Both the position numbers and the translations under genes were made by a program. Below are positions 40,611-52,816 of a DNA stretch of 64,000 nt, one piece after another. Under the pieces are notes generated by a model, which searched no databases, was not told the origin of the DNA, and saw nothing but the letters and a program-made list of their open reading frames with translations. The stretch's first letter is position 1, and every line of letters begins with the position of its first letter. The stretch is from Adineta ricciae (taxonomy: Eukaryota; Rotifera; Eurotatoria; Adinetida; Adinetidae): assembly GCA_905250025.1 (NCBI GenBank), contig CAJNOJ010000394.1, positions 1 through 64,000 of the forward strand, in the 5' to 3' direction.

Positions 40611-41767
40611 ATGACAAATCATATTCCGTCGCCTATCTTGACGTTACCTACTAACATTATCCATCGTATTTTGGATAATCTTGACGTGTTCGCTGTACTA
40701 TATTCCGTTCGCAATGTATGCAAACGATTGAATACGGTCGTGGATGAATATAATCGATATCAGGTAGCTGACAAATTTGAGGCGATGTTAAAATGAAGAT
40801 CTTTGCGAACTTTTTTTCGTAGACACTTATTTCATTAGATCTGTCTGATCGTCTAATCGGAGATCTCCGAGCACAACGTTTAGCATATGCATTATACAGT
40901 AACACAGTAAATCTCATTATGTTCTCAATCTCCTTTTTGTGTCAGCATGTTCTATGAACAGACTCTGAAAGAATTCAATCTCACTTCAAATCGAATCGAG
41001 GTTAACGGCGCACGATGTCTGGCGAATATATTGCGACAGAATACGGTAAATCTGATCGTCTTGTTATGTACGTATATCAAATAGTTTCTCAGTACTTTTT
41101 GTCGTATAGGTACTCACCACACTCAATCTTTATAACAATGAAGTTGGCGATGAGAGAGTACAATATTTAGCGGATGCATTACGAAGTAACACGGTAATTA
41201 GTATTCTTCTCCGTATATTGACTTGTGTTTATTTATGCAGACACTTATTACATTGGATCTCTCGTCTAACGAAATGGGAGATGATGGAGCGCAGTACTTA
41301 GCTCGTGCATTACGAAAAAATACAGTAAGGATTATTTTGTAGGTAAATTGCTCGATCTTACACCAAGTTCTTTAGATACTTACCACATTGATACTCTCGA
41401 ATAACCTAATTAGAGCTCAAGGAGCAGGTTACTTAGCAGATGCTTTACGTACCAACACTGTGAGTCTCATTCTTGGTTCCTACCATTGGTATTCATAATT
41501 TGACACTTTTACGTAGACACTGACGACATTAGATCTTTATAACAACGAAATCAAAGATACGGGTGCACAGCATCTGATCGATGCATTACAAAACAATACA
41601 GTGATTACTCTTTCTTTGTTTTTCTAACGCTTTGATATGAGGATTTGGGTGTGTTTTAGACTCTCACTACATTGGATGTTACGTGGAATCAAATTGGCAG
41701 CGATCTGGAAGATTTTCTGGATGATTTGATCGAGCACAACCAGCAAAGAACAATAGAGGAGTGCTAA
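40611..41767 (+). CDS. F-box protein with seven ribonuclease-inhibitor-type LRRs
   Basis: Exons 40611-40763, 40823-40906, 40962-41045, 41110-41193, 41241-41324, 41376-41459, 41517-41600, 41660-41767. Product 254 residues. Exon 1 holds an F-box (LTLPTNIIHRILDNLDVFAV / VCKRLNTVVDEYN). Exons 2-7 are each exactly 84 bp, phase 0, and each encodes one 28-residue LRR such as TLITLDLSSNEMGDDGAQYL; exon 8 is a final LRR plus end (..TIEEC). F-box proteins link substrates to SCF ubiquitin ligases; the LRRs would bind the target. Introns 47-64 bp. Two consensus asparagines are changed in repeats 1 and 2 (LSDRLIG, LTSNRIE), so an older or partly relaxed copy is possible, but no frame is broken. Confidence 0.82.
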
Positions 41768-42707
41768 TGAGGGTGGATGTGGATGATGTTGAGATCGTAG
41801 TTAGACCTATTTTGAACAAAAACTAAATTACACAAATTAGGAAGATTAGAAATGATGTTGAGTTTATAGCTAACTAAAGCAGATATCCACTGCGAAAGGA
41901 ATGTAATTCATGATTCTCATCTTTAACAATGCTTTCCTTGTCATACAAAACATTGCGATTGTGTTTACCCATTGTGCTTCAGGTAGCGTTTTCCATCAAG
42001 AAATAGCCATGTTATCTCTACAGATGTTTTCTTAGTGCGTGTTAGACACTTTTCACTGCTATATACATGAAGTATTTGCCACAGGCGTATTTCCGTCATC
42101 TATTATCATACGTCTATAGACCTCTACTGGTCGTGCTTGAAGTGTTTCTCCCATACTTTCTCTCTTCGGAACTGTAACTTATAAATCGGTTTTAGTAGTA
42201 CATAAGGATGCTCGAAGAGGAAGATCTGTAGACAAGGCAACAAGTGGAACTATTAGAAAACCTAACTGTGAGCCATATTGGGTTCTAGATAATCCTAAAC
42301 GTTCTTCAATGATCATAATGACATGATAAGTGTTCATGCGAGCTAGATAAGCTGATATTGATAAAATTTAAATAGGAAGCTCATCTTTGTGTAATGACGT
42401 ATTCACCAAAGTGAAAGGTTAAAATAGACAAATTTAGTTCGAGTATCGATTTGGTTTCTCCAAAGTGGATTTCTGATAACGAAATGGGAACCGGTTGTAA
42501 GGGGTTATAGTACACTATTTCGATAATGAAACACGTGTACTCTTGTCCCGTCGCATTGTGAAACATTGCATAATGCAAAGAAAGAAAAAAAATATGAATT
42601 ACATATAATGCCTATGACTTTTCCGATCGAAAATGATCAAAACATTCGTAATATCTCAATTGTTTTCACAATAGCTTCAAACACTATTATGAAAACGAAA
42701 AAGGAGT
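41768..42707. other. Intergenic, nothing recognised
   Basis: AT-rich spacer. A run of T on the minus strand just 3' of the tRNA (42698-42703) is a likely Pol III terminator. Confidence 0.45.
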
Positions 42708-42781
42708 CGCTCCCGAATGGATTCGAACCATCTGTCTTCCGGTTAACGGCCGGATGCATTTACCACTTACGCTACAGAAGC
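42708..42781 (-). tRNA. tRNA-Asn (anticodon GUU)
   Basis: Cloverleaf built by hand on the minus strand, 74 nt: acceptor GCTTCTG/CGGGAGC (with G-U pairs), D stem GCGT/ATGC, anticodon stem TCCGG/CCGGA around CCGTTAA, T stem GATGG/CCATT with TTCGAAT loop, discriminator G as expected for Asn. No intron. TTTTT follows closely. Confidence 0.93.
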
Positions 42782-45034
42782 ATATCAAGTACGATTTACA
42801 GCCAAACTGTTTCTTTTTTTCCACTATGTTATGACAAAATATGCATTGTCGAGATCTAATGATTAACAGGAAAGAATATTTGTTTAAAAATAAATCGTTG
42901 ATGACATTATTTGTAATTAATGAAAAAAAGACATATCAACATACAATCATTCTTCGATCAATTAATTAGATAACATGTTTTAACGCAACGCGAACTAATC
43001 ATTTGTTTTTGTTCTCAAGACTATGATAAAAACGATGTGAAAAAAAGCCCAGATATTTATGTGAAAAGACTTCTCCAATATGATCAAAATCACATAAAAA
43101 GTTCAAGAAAGCCAGACACAAAAGGAAACTAAGAAGGATAAGAATTCAAAAAAATACAAACTTGAACTGGAAAAGAATGGAGCAAAATCCTCGATTAGTG
43201 TGGTGTTACCTGTAACTCTAATTAGCTATCAGAGACTGTTTTCTTTTAGAGAAGTAAATTACATATTCTGCGTATTCTTTAGCTGGATCATATACTTATT
43301 TGATGTAATCTATTGTTGGGTATATTCTTTTCTATCTATGAGAAAATAAAATTTTCACTGTTCAGGCAGTTCTGGGACACATCCATGTTTTTACTGATCC
43401 GGGCGAACTGATGGAAAGTAGAACATCTATATTTTAAAGTTCAAGGAAGTACATGAATGTAGTCAATTTATCTTGAGAAATTCATGATCTTTCCTGTTCT
43501 AATTTAAATACTTTTATTATCTGTGTTCAAATGTAATCCTCTTTCATCTTTGATGTCTGACATTTTGATGTCATTTGAACATTATTTATGCTAAGCAAAG
43601 ATAATTCCAAGGTACTAACGTCACTAAAGTACAAACAATCTCATCGGAGTATAGTAGACTGACTTTTCTCTCTTCAGACCAATACATTCTTTTAATTGAA
43701 ACTCCATGTGAAAATATTGTCTCATTATTTTGATATTTTCCACTTATTTGCTCGATGGAAAGGGTACTTTGCAACAGATCACTTCCTCGTGGCTGTTGTG
43801 GGATCGGATTGAACTCAACAGTTGAAAAATACAAAAAAAAAGTCATTTTCTTATTCTCACTCATCCCATCTAATCTATGCGAACTTACGAGGATTCTTAC
43901 ATGATAGCAGAGCTCATGCTTCAGGCTTTCTGGACGTATTACAATAAAATATCGTCTCACAAAAAAATATTCCTCTTAAGTCAGTATCCTAAAAGTACGT
44001 CGATATGAGCGATCGACTCTATAAATAAGCATATCAAAGATTTTCCATATCAGACGATAATTTCCTTAAGCCCCTCTTTTTTCATCTTTATGAAGTAAAC
44101 AGTAAAAACCCAGTTCCGTTATGACACTTAAACTGCTCGTACATTAGACTTGAATTTGTGCCAGATAATAGGAATCATGAGCGTAAGTACAAACATATTA
44201 ATGGCACAATAAGATCATTCTAAAAATATTTTGGAAGCAACAAACTGCAACTTTAGCGTGATGATATCTATATGACCCACTTGAGATTTATACAAGGAAT
44301 GCGATAGATCAACACTGACTTATAGATTAGACATAGAGTTTGATCTGCCACAGGAGATTTGTGAAATGCACTGTATAGATTGATGATTTGCTAATGATTA
44401 TAATGTACAAATACTTATTTTTGTCGATGGAAAGGCGAATCACGCAACAAAATGAAAATGCACTTTTTTGTCATATCATAGTTATGTGCTGTACTACTGG
44501 AGTATCAGGATCTTAAGCGCTAGGTCAGTATGACATTAGATGTGATCGAAAAGATATATGACCAGTTGGTTAACTTCATTACGAAAAGAAGTGCGCTTCC
44601 TCGGGGAGAAATGATTGACCTTCAGCGTTGAATATTCGTACATTCTACGGGCATCGATTTGTTCTCGATCTGAAAAATGTCCGATCAGTTTCGTTTGCAC
44701 TCAGTTTTGTTTCTTTTGTTTGAATTAGTATGAAATGAATCCTTTTAAAAAAAAGCACTCATCGTCTACAGAGTAGTGTCTGCTTTCGCAAAAGAATTGT
44801 TACACTATTTGCGGATATCTTTCAAGTGATTTCATATACATGTTGATCTGTGGGTGGCTTTCTTGTTTCTTTTCAATAAAAAAATTTCATCTCTTCTGTG
44901 ATCGTCCTACTTCATTAACTACGTAATCAATATTTGGAAACCTTTGATGACAAAAAAAAAACAGCTCGTATAAGAAAGCAATCCAGTAGGAAAAGTTTGT
45001 TCATTACTTCTTCAGCATAACCTATACTGAAATT
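42782..45034. other. Long AT-rich intergenic
   Basis: 2.2 kb without a supported gene. The minus frame at 43586-43960 (124 residues) shows no motif, signal or exon partner. Confidence 0.45.
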
Positions 45035-46830
45035 ATGCTCGTAAGCCGAACTCATCGATCGAAAACTATCAATCATCGTCGTAATCGTCATCGAAAACAC
45101 AGTACTAACATGTCAAAATCTACGAGAATCATTCATGTATCGATACGACCACCACGCCGAACTTCTCCTACGAATACAACCATAACGAGGTCGCAAAAGA
45201 ATGCACAACCAATGAGACCTCTTACTAATCAACATCTTCAAGTCCATCCTTATTCACACTCCCCAATTGGATCACAATGCTCTTCAGAATCAACTGATAT
45301 TCAACAATATGTTCACCCTGTTTTAAAAGTAAATTCTTCTTTGAACTGATGCACGACTATTTTTTATGATCCACCATAGAAAAATCGATACAATTCGAAT
45401 CGAATATCACCTGATTTCGACGATCGTTCAGCGACAACAAACAGCAGTTCGAAAGTAACAGAAGCAAAAGTGAGTCCAGTCCATTCGATTAGAATAGATT
45501 CTGATTCGCAATATTAGATGTTTCATTCACATTCAAGTCGTCTTGGTATTACAAAGGATCAGCATGGCTATTTGGAGCACAAGAGAAAAGCAAAGTATAC
45601 AAATTTTCTTCAGCAAGTGATGAATCATCAACGAATATACTTTAGACGTAAGAAAATATGCGTGGCTGCAATACTGGTGATCAGCTTCTTGTTACTATTG
45701 CCGATCATTATTATTCCTTCGGTTATTTTGACACAAAGAAAAACAAAAACAGTTTATCGTAAGCGACATACGTATTTATGTAAACTTGATGACTGAAACG
45801 TGGTAGTCCTTCTTGTGAATAGCTGCCGAGGCTAGATTGCGTTGGAATGCAACTGGTATAACTGTCGCTGGTATTCTCGGGCTTAGCGGCGCAGCTAGTG
45901 ATCGCCTAAACACGCCAATCCATCTGGCTGTCGACTATCTTAATACTATGTATATTGCTGACTATGGGTGTCATCGAATTCAGCGTTGGTTTAGAAACGC
46001 ATCGTCGGGTACTACAGTCGCTGGAAATATGAACTGCTCTGCAGGAGCAAATTTGAATTCATTAAATTATCCGATACATATCCTTCTTGATCCTGATAAC
46101 AACATGTATATATTAGAACATAGTAACTCAAGAGCTCTGTTCTGGCCGAATAGTGCCTCGTCAGGAGAAATGATTGCAGGCACTGGTAAGTGAATGAGAC
46201 ATCTTCTTCAATTTTAGGCAAATAATGAACTTATATTGTTTAGGTATTTCCGGTAATGCGAGCGATCAGTTGTATTTACCATTCGGTATGTCAAGAGATA
46301 TGAATGACGGTACAATTTATATAGCAGATACTTATAATAGCCGCATAATGCGTTATTTGTATAACGCAAGTTCAGGAACAGTAGTTGCCGGAGGAAATGG
46401 AAGCGGAAACAATATTTCACAGTTGAATTTTCCTACTAGTGTGTATTTCGAATCATCGTCGAACAGTCTTGTAATCGTTAATTATAATGAAAACAATATT
46501 CTACGTTGGAAAATAGGTGATAGCGGATGGACATTGATCGCTGGTGGTATAAATGGGTCCAGGGGTTCGACATCGACACTTCTCAGTTCACCAGTTAAGA
46601 CGACATTTGATCCCATGGGAAATATGTACGTTGCAGATCTACTCAATCATCGTATTCAATTATTTTTATCGGGTGAAGCAAATGGAACAACTGTTGCCGG
46701 TGTTTCTGCGATGTTTGGTAACGATGCGACGCATCTGAATAGTCCATATGGCGTAGCTTTAGATAACCAACTTAATTTGTATGTCGCTGACAGCGGCAAT
46801 CAGCGTATTCAAAAATTTCTTCGATATTGA
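45035..46830 (+). CDS. Type II membrane protein with extracellular NHL-repeat propeller
   Basis: Exons 45035-45328, 45380-45469, 45518-45758, 45823-46185, 46244-46830 give 524 residues without frame break. N-terminal ~170 residues are basic, Ser/Thr/Arg-rich and cytosolic. One TM helix (about residues 175-199, ICVAAILVISFLLLLPIIII). The rest is NHL repeats with the typical pattern of P.G.A.D....YVAD..NHRIQ.F....GTTVAG, for example LYVADSGNQRIQKFLRY at the C-terminus. NHL propellers bind proteins or ligands; no enzyme domain is attached. Exon 4-5 join reads ..AGTGISGNASDQ.. Common and expanded in bdelloid genomes. Ligand unknown. Confidence 0.85.
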
Positions 46831-48127
46831 TTGTTTTGCTTAGAAAGACTGAAAGAACTAGATCGCATAAACATCAGGCAGTGTTTTTTATTTATACCAG
46901 AATTGTGATGATCATCATTAAAATAAAGCGAAAATCGAGAAAAGACGTCATGCATGTGCTCTTTTATTCTATGCACTCATCACCTTCACGCTCGCCATAC
47001 TCATAAAGGAGAAAGATGGTTCTATTTGATACACAGATCAATTCGGTTTAGAAATATCATTGATATGTTCGTAGCGAATTTTGTCTGCCAGTAACAACGA
47101 CTACTGCTGTGAGAGTTGGTTCAATCGAAATAAGTTTGGTTGCTGTTTCAATACAAAGAGATATTTGTGAAGAATGTCCTCACTATAAACGATAAAGGAC
47201 CAAGTAATGAGTAATATCATACATTAAGTTTTTTTGTCATGAGATGTTTAGCATCAGTGAGAGTTTGGATAGATGTAAGCTTAGGCGAGAGTGAAGGTCT
47301 AAGTAAATGTGAATAGATGCTATGTTACTTGTCTTTCACACTTATCCATAAATGACTTCATTATTCATGTTTTTTGACATGCTTCAGTTAAGTTTTATTG
47401 ATTAAAAAGAGAAAATAGATTGTGTATAGGTCCAAGATCAAAGAGATCTTGTTCAACCAATCAGAACTTGTGTTCTACTTTATTTTCTAAAAGTTGTCTT
47501 ACAGCTTCCTATGCCTTTAAAACATCTCAGACAATTCATACTTTATATAAAATACATTTCTATGGATAACATCCATTCTATCACGAAAATTCAAACAACT
47601 CGTCTTCACATAACCTCAGTGATAATAAGAAAAATGAACATCGTTCCTTAACTATTATGAAAGACTCGGTATAATGAATATCTAGTCCGAGTGTAACTCA
47701 ATATATGATAATAAACTACTAGTGAAATATTAATCTTGCGTATTTTAACTCTTTTTGGTTCCGGAAGACAGAAAAAGAGTTTTCCAAAGTATTGAATCAT
47801 GAAAATGAAAGCGACACAGACAATAATCTCCATGACTCATGACATTGATGATCAATTACAAGATGTAGTTCTTCACTTAGTCAGCTTTTTGACAAATATT
47901 ATCGTAAGCTTCTTCCTCTGGCATGTATATTTTCTGTGTAATATTAAATGTCTCGGAAAATAAATCTTAGAAGTTTTCTGGTTCTATTCGATAAACTCTG
48001 CAAGTAATGAGATCATTAGATTTGATTTTTCCAAAATAACCTGTTACTGTCACTTCCAGAGTAGAGCATTGCTTTTCTGTTATTCCAAGACTTTCATCTA
48101 ATAGGTTGAAAGAAATTTAAACATTGT
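46831..48127. other. Intergenic, nothing recognised
   Basis: 1.3 kb AT-rich, no supported feature. Confidence 0.4.
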
Positions 48128-49204
48128 TTAGAATATTAGTACTCTCGAATAGTTCTGAAGTAAAATTTGCCAAACGATTTTTATGTTCACCTTGTTGTTG
48201 CTAAATGAATGCCACGGCCGTGGAAAGCCTTTACGATAATTGTTTTTCAGTCTTTTCAATTTCTCTTGCACACGTATTTTCCGCAATTGAATGAGTAATT
48301 GTTTGGTCAATATAATCTTCCAGCATTTTCACCGTTTAATTGTTAGTCTTTCGAATATTGTTCTTTTTCATAAACTCCCCGATACACTCAGCAAATATCC
48401 GTCCAACTATCGAATAAAGAACCAAATTTCGATTGCTCACTCGACACAGTTCACCACATTGATTTTGAACTGATGAACATCTTATTCCAGACGTTGTCTA
48501 ACAGCCTTTATATGATCTTCGAAACTCTCCAGGCCAGATTGGATTTATTCGATGCTGCCTATAGCTACACCGAGGATTTTGTGCGCCGCTGCATCTACCA
48601 CACATCTTTGTTTTTTTCGAAAACACTTTTTATATCGGATGCTTCCAAGATCTTTCCAATTGTGGACACTACTTCGGGCATGTACACTTGGCTTCTAACT
48701 TGACGTTGATCTTGCACAAAGTAATAAACATCTGCAAGACAAAGTGATTCAATTTTTTACCAAAATGTTAAAGTGTACACTAGAACAACAGCTTTTCATC
48801 GCCGTTGAGTGCTGGTTTCATTTCTTCCACTCGTGCAGGAACTTGTTGAACAGCGTCAATCACTTTTTGTTTATTGATACCGACAATATCGAGCGCTTGA
48901 ACTACAATCGGAGTTACATACTCTGCGCACTAAAATCATTTTTCGAGAAATTTTCGATCGTATCTATTCCAACACCGATCATTTTAACAGCTTTATATAT
49001 TTCTTGTTCGAAATAACTTCTTAGTTGCTTGAAGTAAAGAATGACAAGTGTTGGACTATCTCGAGCTAATTCTTAAAGAAGAATATGAACTGATTTTTTT
49101 TCCAATTCATTCATCCACTGTAATGTGATGAGATGTGATCTTTGAATAATGGACTCAACAACCTGCGATACTGTTTGAAGTGCACTCGGTGAATAATTCA
49201 TTTA
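48128..49204 (-). pseudogene. Decayed gene for a helical protein of unknown family
   Basis: Minus strand. A start-like ATG at about 49204 opens MNYSPSALQTVSQVVESIIQ..., then shifts frame near 49078 to ELARDSPTLVILYFKQLRSY and MIGVGIDTIENFSKNDFSAQ, shifts again near 48925 to VVQALDIVGINKQKVIDAVQ and VEEMKPALNGDEKLLF, then VYMPEVVSTIGKILEASDIK and DAAAHKILGVAIGSIE-stop, GLESFEDHIKAVRQRLE-stop. Each block is coding-like (helical, amphipathic), but at least four stops or shifts separate them. I do not recognise the family. Confidence 0.55.
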
Positions 49205-49631
49205 AATAGTACATGTTCCTCGTACATTTATTGGGCGATGCTGAAAATTTGGATGTGTCTTGCCAATCGACGATCAAATTGGGAAGAACTGCTTATGTTG
49301 TTCGCACGTCTAAGAATCAACTGGGAACAATCATTTACATAAAAGAGTAGAACAGTTTATCGACATGTTTTCAATGAACATTCAACAGCTCTCAACTGTG
49401 TTTTATACACACGAATTAAACAGTTTTCTTCAGCTTACTCAATGCAACAGAACGCTTTTCAAAAAAGATTTAAATCATTGCATTTAAATGTTACCGAAAA
49501 TAGACTGTGTGGATAATGTTCTCACTAACTTTGTGTGCAGCACACATGCGTATATTCTCAAGCTTCTCTTTTCTGATAAATAAAACAATTGAGATTACTG
49601 CTGTTCTCATTGATAAATAAAAAGTAAAACG
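49205..49631. other. Intergenic upstream of the legumain fragment
   Basis: AT-rich spacer; nothing recognised. Confidence 0.35.
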
Positions 49632-49863
49632 ATGCATCGACACTTACTTGTCTCAGTTGTAAGTATAATATTCCTTGGTATTAGTAGCAGTTGGGCAGCA
49701 AATTGGGCTGTTCTTGTTGCTGGCTCTTATGAATGGACGAACTACCGTCATCAAGCGGATGTTTGCCACGCTTATCAAATTCTACATGAAAATGGTATTC
49801 CTGATTCAAATATTATTGTTATGATGTACGATGACTTAGCTCATCATTGGAGGTATCGATTTC
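49632..49863 (+). pseudogene. Legumain (C13 asparaginyl endopeptidase), N-terminal fragment cut at an N
   Basis: ATG 49632 starts a signal peptide ([20 protein letters not shown]) followed by [40 protein letters not shown] and MMYDDLA, the diagnostic start of legumain. The catalytic His and Cys regions come later in the family and are absent, because the sequence is broken at the N (49864) and continues with unrelated cassette DNA. The last bases (GTATCG...) could be an intron donor. Lysosomal Asn-specific protease in the family. Probably a whole gene truncated by a scaffold join rather than a natural pseudogene. Confidence 0.8.
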
Positions 49864-49864
49864 N
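49864..49864. other. Single N: probable scaffold join / gap
   Basis: Unknown base between a truncated legumain gene and a truncated cassette gene a3; the left edge of the 14-kb repeat. Confidence 0.85.
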
Positions 49865-50322
49865 TTTTGAATGACTGGAACCATGGTATTCAATAGCTCT
49901 TGATAGATTTGCATCTTGGTAGTGTAGTCAGGATCTGACGGATCAGGTCGTGCGCTTTTTATTCGTGCACGCAAATCATTGATATTAGTCGTAAATGTGT
50001 TTTGAAGATCGCCAATCATTTCATCAACGAATGCGTCAAGTTGTTTGAAGTCTAGCGATGATAGCTCAACTTGTCGACTACCAGGCTTTAATCTCAGTAC
50101 TAATGTTTTCAGCTTTTTATAGTTTTTACGAACTGATTCTGTGACCGTGTGCTAAACAGATAAATATGTGTACGAAAAGAAACTCAAAAAATGTTTACCG
50201 TTAAAGATATAGAAGAAGACGCACCTGCATTATTGTTATTAAATGACTATATTTGAAAAGATGAGGGAAAATTAGTTTCCGAAGTCCTCAGTACATACCC
50301 CGAAATTATCGAAATTTGACAT
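49865..50322 (-). pseudogene. Cassette 3 gene a, 3' end missing at the join
   Basis: Exons (minus) 50322-50299, 50246-50199 and 50151 down to 49865, where the sequence meets the N. Reads MSNFDNFG, SFNNNNAGASSSISLT, then HTVTESVRKNYKKLKTLVLR and the core NINDLRARIKSARPDPSDPD up to TMVPVIQ. About 70 C-terminal residues of the a2 protein are missing. Truncation coincides with the N, so it is likely an assembly edge, not a natural lesion. Confidence 0.75.
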
Positions 50323-50414
50323 TTGTGATATTCTAATCTGAAATAAAAGATTTCATAAAATATTGATAAAAACTTTGTCTGAGTCTTTCTCGCGAAAGAA
50401 AAAGGTATAAACTA

Positions 50415-50867
50415 TTATTCAAGAAAGGTTTTAACAAGATCATTAAATGAATCACGAATCAGTTCCAGAATACTAATGACTGTTCGTGCCGTGTCGTTGA
50501 TCCATTCAACGATATCTTTGATGACATCGATGATCTTTTTGAATATACGATTGACCCATGTTGTCACTTGATTAATGCCGATTGATGACAGCGATACATA
50601 TTGTTTGTATTGATTCATTCGCTCTGCATAGTCTGGACTTTGATCGTCGGTCGGTCGTCGTGCCTTGATTTGCTCTCGTATTCCATTGACACGTGCAGTA
50701 ACATCTTCAATGAAACGATCGGACTCACGATCGATCTGCTTTTCTAACTCAACGACATTGTTTGCCGTGCGATTGCGTGCAGCTGTTTCAATTGTTTGTT
50801 GGAGAGTTCTTGCACGAGTGTCGATGTAAGAACGTAAAGCTGTTTCGTGTGTGTCCTGGAAACTCAT
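50415..50867 (-). CDS. Cassette 3 gene b: unknown helical protein (family B)
   Basis: Intronless, 150 residues, MSFQDTHETALRSYIDTRAR; counterpart of b2 with only scattered substitutions (for example QTIETAARN versus QSIEAAARN). The upstream frame extension starts with TTG and is ignored. Core VNGIREQIKARRPTDDQ and amphipathic C-terminal tail intact. Function unknown. Confidence 0.78.
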   Translation of the reverse strand: MSFQDTHETALRSYIDTRARTLQQTIETAARNRTANNVVELEKQIDRESDRFIEDVTARVNGIREQIKARRPTDDQSPDYAERMNQYKQYVSLSSIGINQVTTWVNRIFKKIIDVIKDIVEWINDTARTVISILELIRDSFNDLVKTFLE

Positions 50868-51337
50868 AACTGCAATAAGTAATATAATAATACTCTCGAA
50901 AAAAACGATGATTAAATATAACCTCAATCTTTTATGGTGCAATAACGGTTTAATCCTACTATGATATTTATTCAGAAAAAGTTTCTTTTCTCGGTGTTTG
51001 TCTTTGAATTCGACACTTCTATATATGACACAAATGCTTATTAATATAAGTATGGATTTTTCCTTTCATTTCCTTGTCTTATTTCTGTATGTTCTTTTGC
51101 TCTTGATGTTGGTTTTTACCACACATATTCACATTAATAATAATCTTTGCTGGAAGAGTGGGGAATATAAAAACAGACACACAGTGATTGTCGGGACTTC
51201 ACAGTTTTTGTTTACAGTTGTAGGTAATGACCAATACTTGTCTGATGAAAAACTTCCTTGAACAAAATACGAATATATTTCTTAGACTATTTACATATTG
51301 CTCTATTTTAGTTATAGATTGAACTATAAATAACACG
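50868..51337. promoter_or_regulatory. Shared divergent promoter region of cassette 3 b/c
   Basis: Counterpart of 22896-23378; TATATATG near 51020 is kept, the (CCTTT)n run is not. The frame at 50998-51261 corresponds to noncoding sequence in copy 2. Confidence 0.4.
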
Positions 51338-51769
51338 ATGGCAAACTTTTCGTCGTTTGATCAACAGTATCAATCAGCGTTGCATGACAAATTAACTGAA
51401 AATGTCAATATAATGCAGCAAAAAGTGAACCAAGCGCAGAGTATGAGTGATGCAGATGCAGCAGAAAGAGCTCTTGACGAGGCGTGTGACGGATGTCTTA
51501 ATCGAGTCGCTAATCATGTGAAAGAAATTAAGGAATCAGCCAGACAAAAACGCGCAAGTTGTAAAACACCTGCAGATGAACAAAGATATACGACATTCAT
51601 CCAAGGAGTCGCATCCGGCATTCAAGCAACTCAATCATTAATTGACAAGATCTTTAACCAAATCCGTAATCTTGTGGTAACTGTGGTCGGCTGGATTCGC
51701 ATGGGCACATCTTGGATGGCAAGCACCATAGCAGACTTTTTCGATAGTATTCGTGCTTTTTTCTTATAA
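51338..51769 (+). CDS. Cassette 3 gene c: unknown helical protein (family C)
   Basis: Intronless, 143 residues, MANFSSFDQQYQSALHDKLT; counterpart of c2 with few changes, one residue longer (ends RAFFL). Conserved DEACDGC and HVKEIKESARQKRASCK. Function unknown. Confidence 0.78.
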   Translation: MANFSSFDQQYQSALHDKLTENVNIMQQKVNQAQSMSDADAAERALDEACDGCLNRVANHVKEIKESARQKRASCKTPADEQRYTTFIQGVASGIQATQSLIDKIFNQIRNLVVTVVGWIRMGTSWMASTIADFFDSIRAFFL

Positions 51770-51884
51770 TCTCTGATACTCTTTTTTATAAGAAAAACAA
51801 TCTTGCACGAAGTAACGTAAATTACTCTAGATATTTTTCTTTTAGTCATTTCAGATCTACTTTTTCATTTCATTGGATATCGTT

Positions 51885-52816
51885 ATGGCTTCAAATGATG
51901 ATTGTATCAATTCAGAATTAAACACTATGGACAGTACGACACCAGCTGTTAATGGATCAACAGTTGATAGTACTCAATATGGTTTGAACGATGTTTCCAA
52001 GGTAATAAAACGCTATGAGAGATAATGTAGTTAAATAGTTTTCGAACCGAGAAGAAGAGAAATATAACTGTATTCTTTCTAATTATTTTTGTTATGATCA
52101 GGTTGAAACACAAGTTACAAACGAGCATTCAACAGCACCGAACACTCACTCACATGTAAACTATGTCTATATAGTCAATTATGATCTTATCATCTATCCT
52201 TGATTGATTTCTAGAGGCAGAATACACGCAGATATACGGATCTGGCCAATAACCTTGCAAGTGTAAGTATATAATTCCCGATAAACGTGTGAATTATATC
52301 ACAAATCATTTTTTTCAGAGCACAGTGACACTTGTTATGGAAAGATCGAAGCCACTAATTCTCAAATTACGAAATCCAAGCCATGCCTGGGCAGGATTGG
52401 GCAGTGCAATTAAACCTCAAGATGATATCGAATCGACGATCAATTCACTAGGTGATGAACTGGTTGCTCATGTTACAGCGACTGTGAACAGTATCCGTGA
52501 TGAAGTCAAAAGTGCTCGTCCCCAACCAGACGAAGAAAACTATGAACTGAAAACGGCCGCTTATCAAGAATTAGTTAAGTCCGCTGCACATATCATAAAT
52601 AACTTAACAGAAGCTTTGGATGACTTCTTCATTGAGTATCGCAAACTTATTGATCAATTCTGGGACCATATTCAAAACTGTGCAAACTCAGATGTACCCG
52701 ACTCTGTTCGACAATTTGAAAATCAAACAGAAAAAATATTTCGTGATGCGGTGACAAATAAGATTGAACCATTGTTCAAAGCGATCGATTCTAAACTTAA
52801 CCCATCGGAACAATGA
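51885..52816 (+). CDS. Cassette 3 gene d: unknown helical protein (family D)
   Basis: Exons 51885-52001, 52102-52155, 52215-52262, 52319-52816; same exon sizes as d2 except the last, because the normal TGA after NPSEQ is kept. Product 238 residues. STVTLVMERSKPLILKLRNP opens the helical part; core TVNSIRDEVKSARPQPDEEN. Function unknown. Confidence 0.77.

Noticed and set aside
43586..43960. 124-residue minus-strand open frame
   Set aside because: Isolated in AT-rich DNA, no recognisable motif, signal or splice partner.
50998..51261. 87-residue open frame with a hydrophobic start
   Set aside because: Corresponds to the b/c promoter region; not open in the same way in cassette 2.
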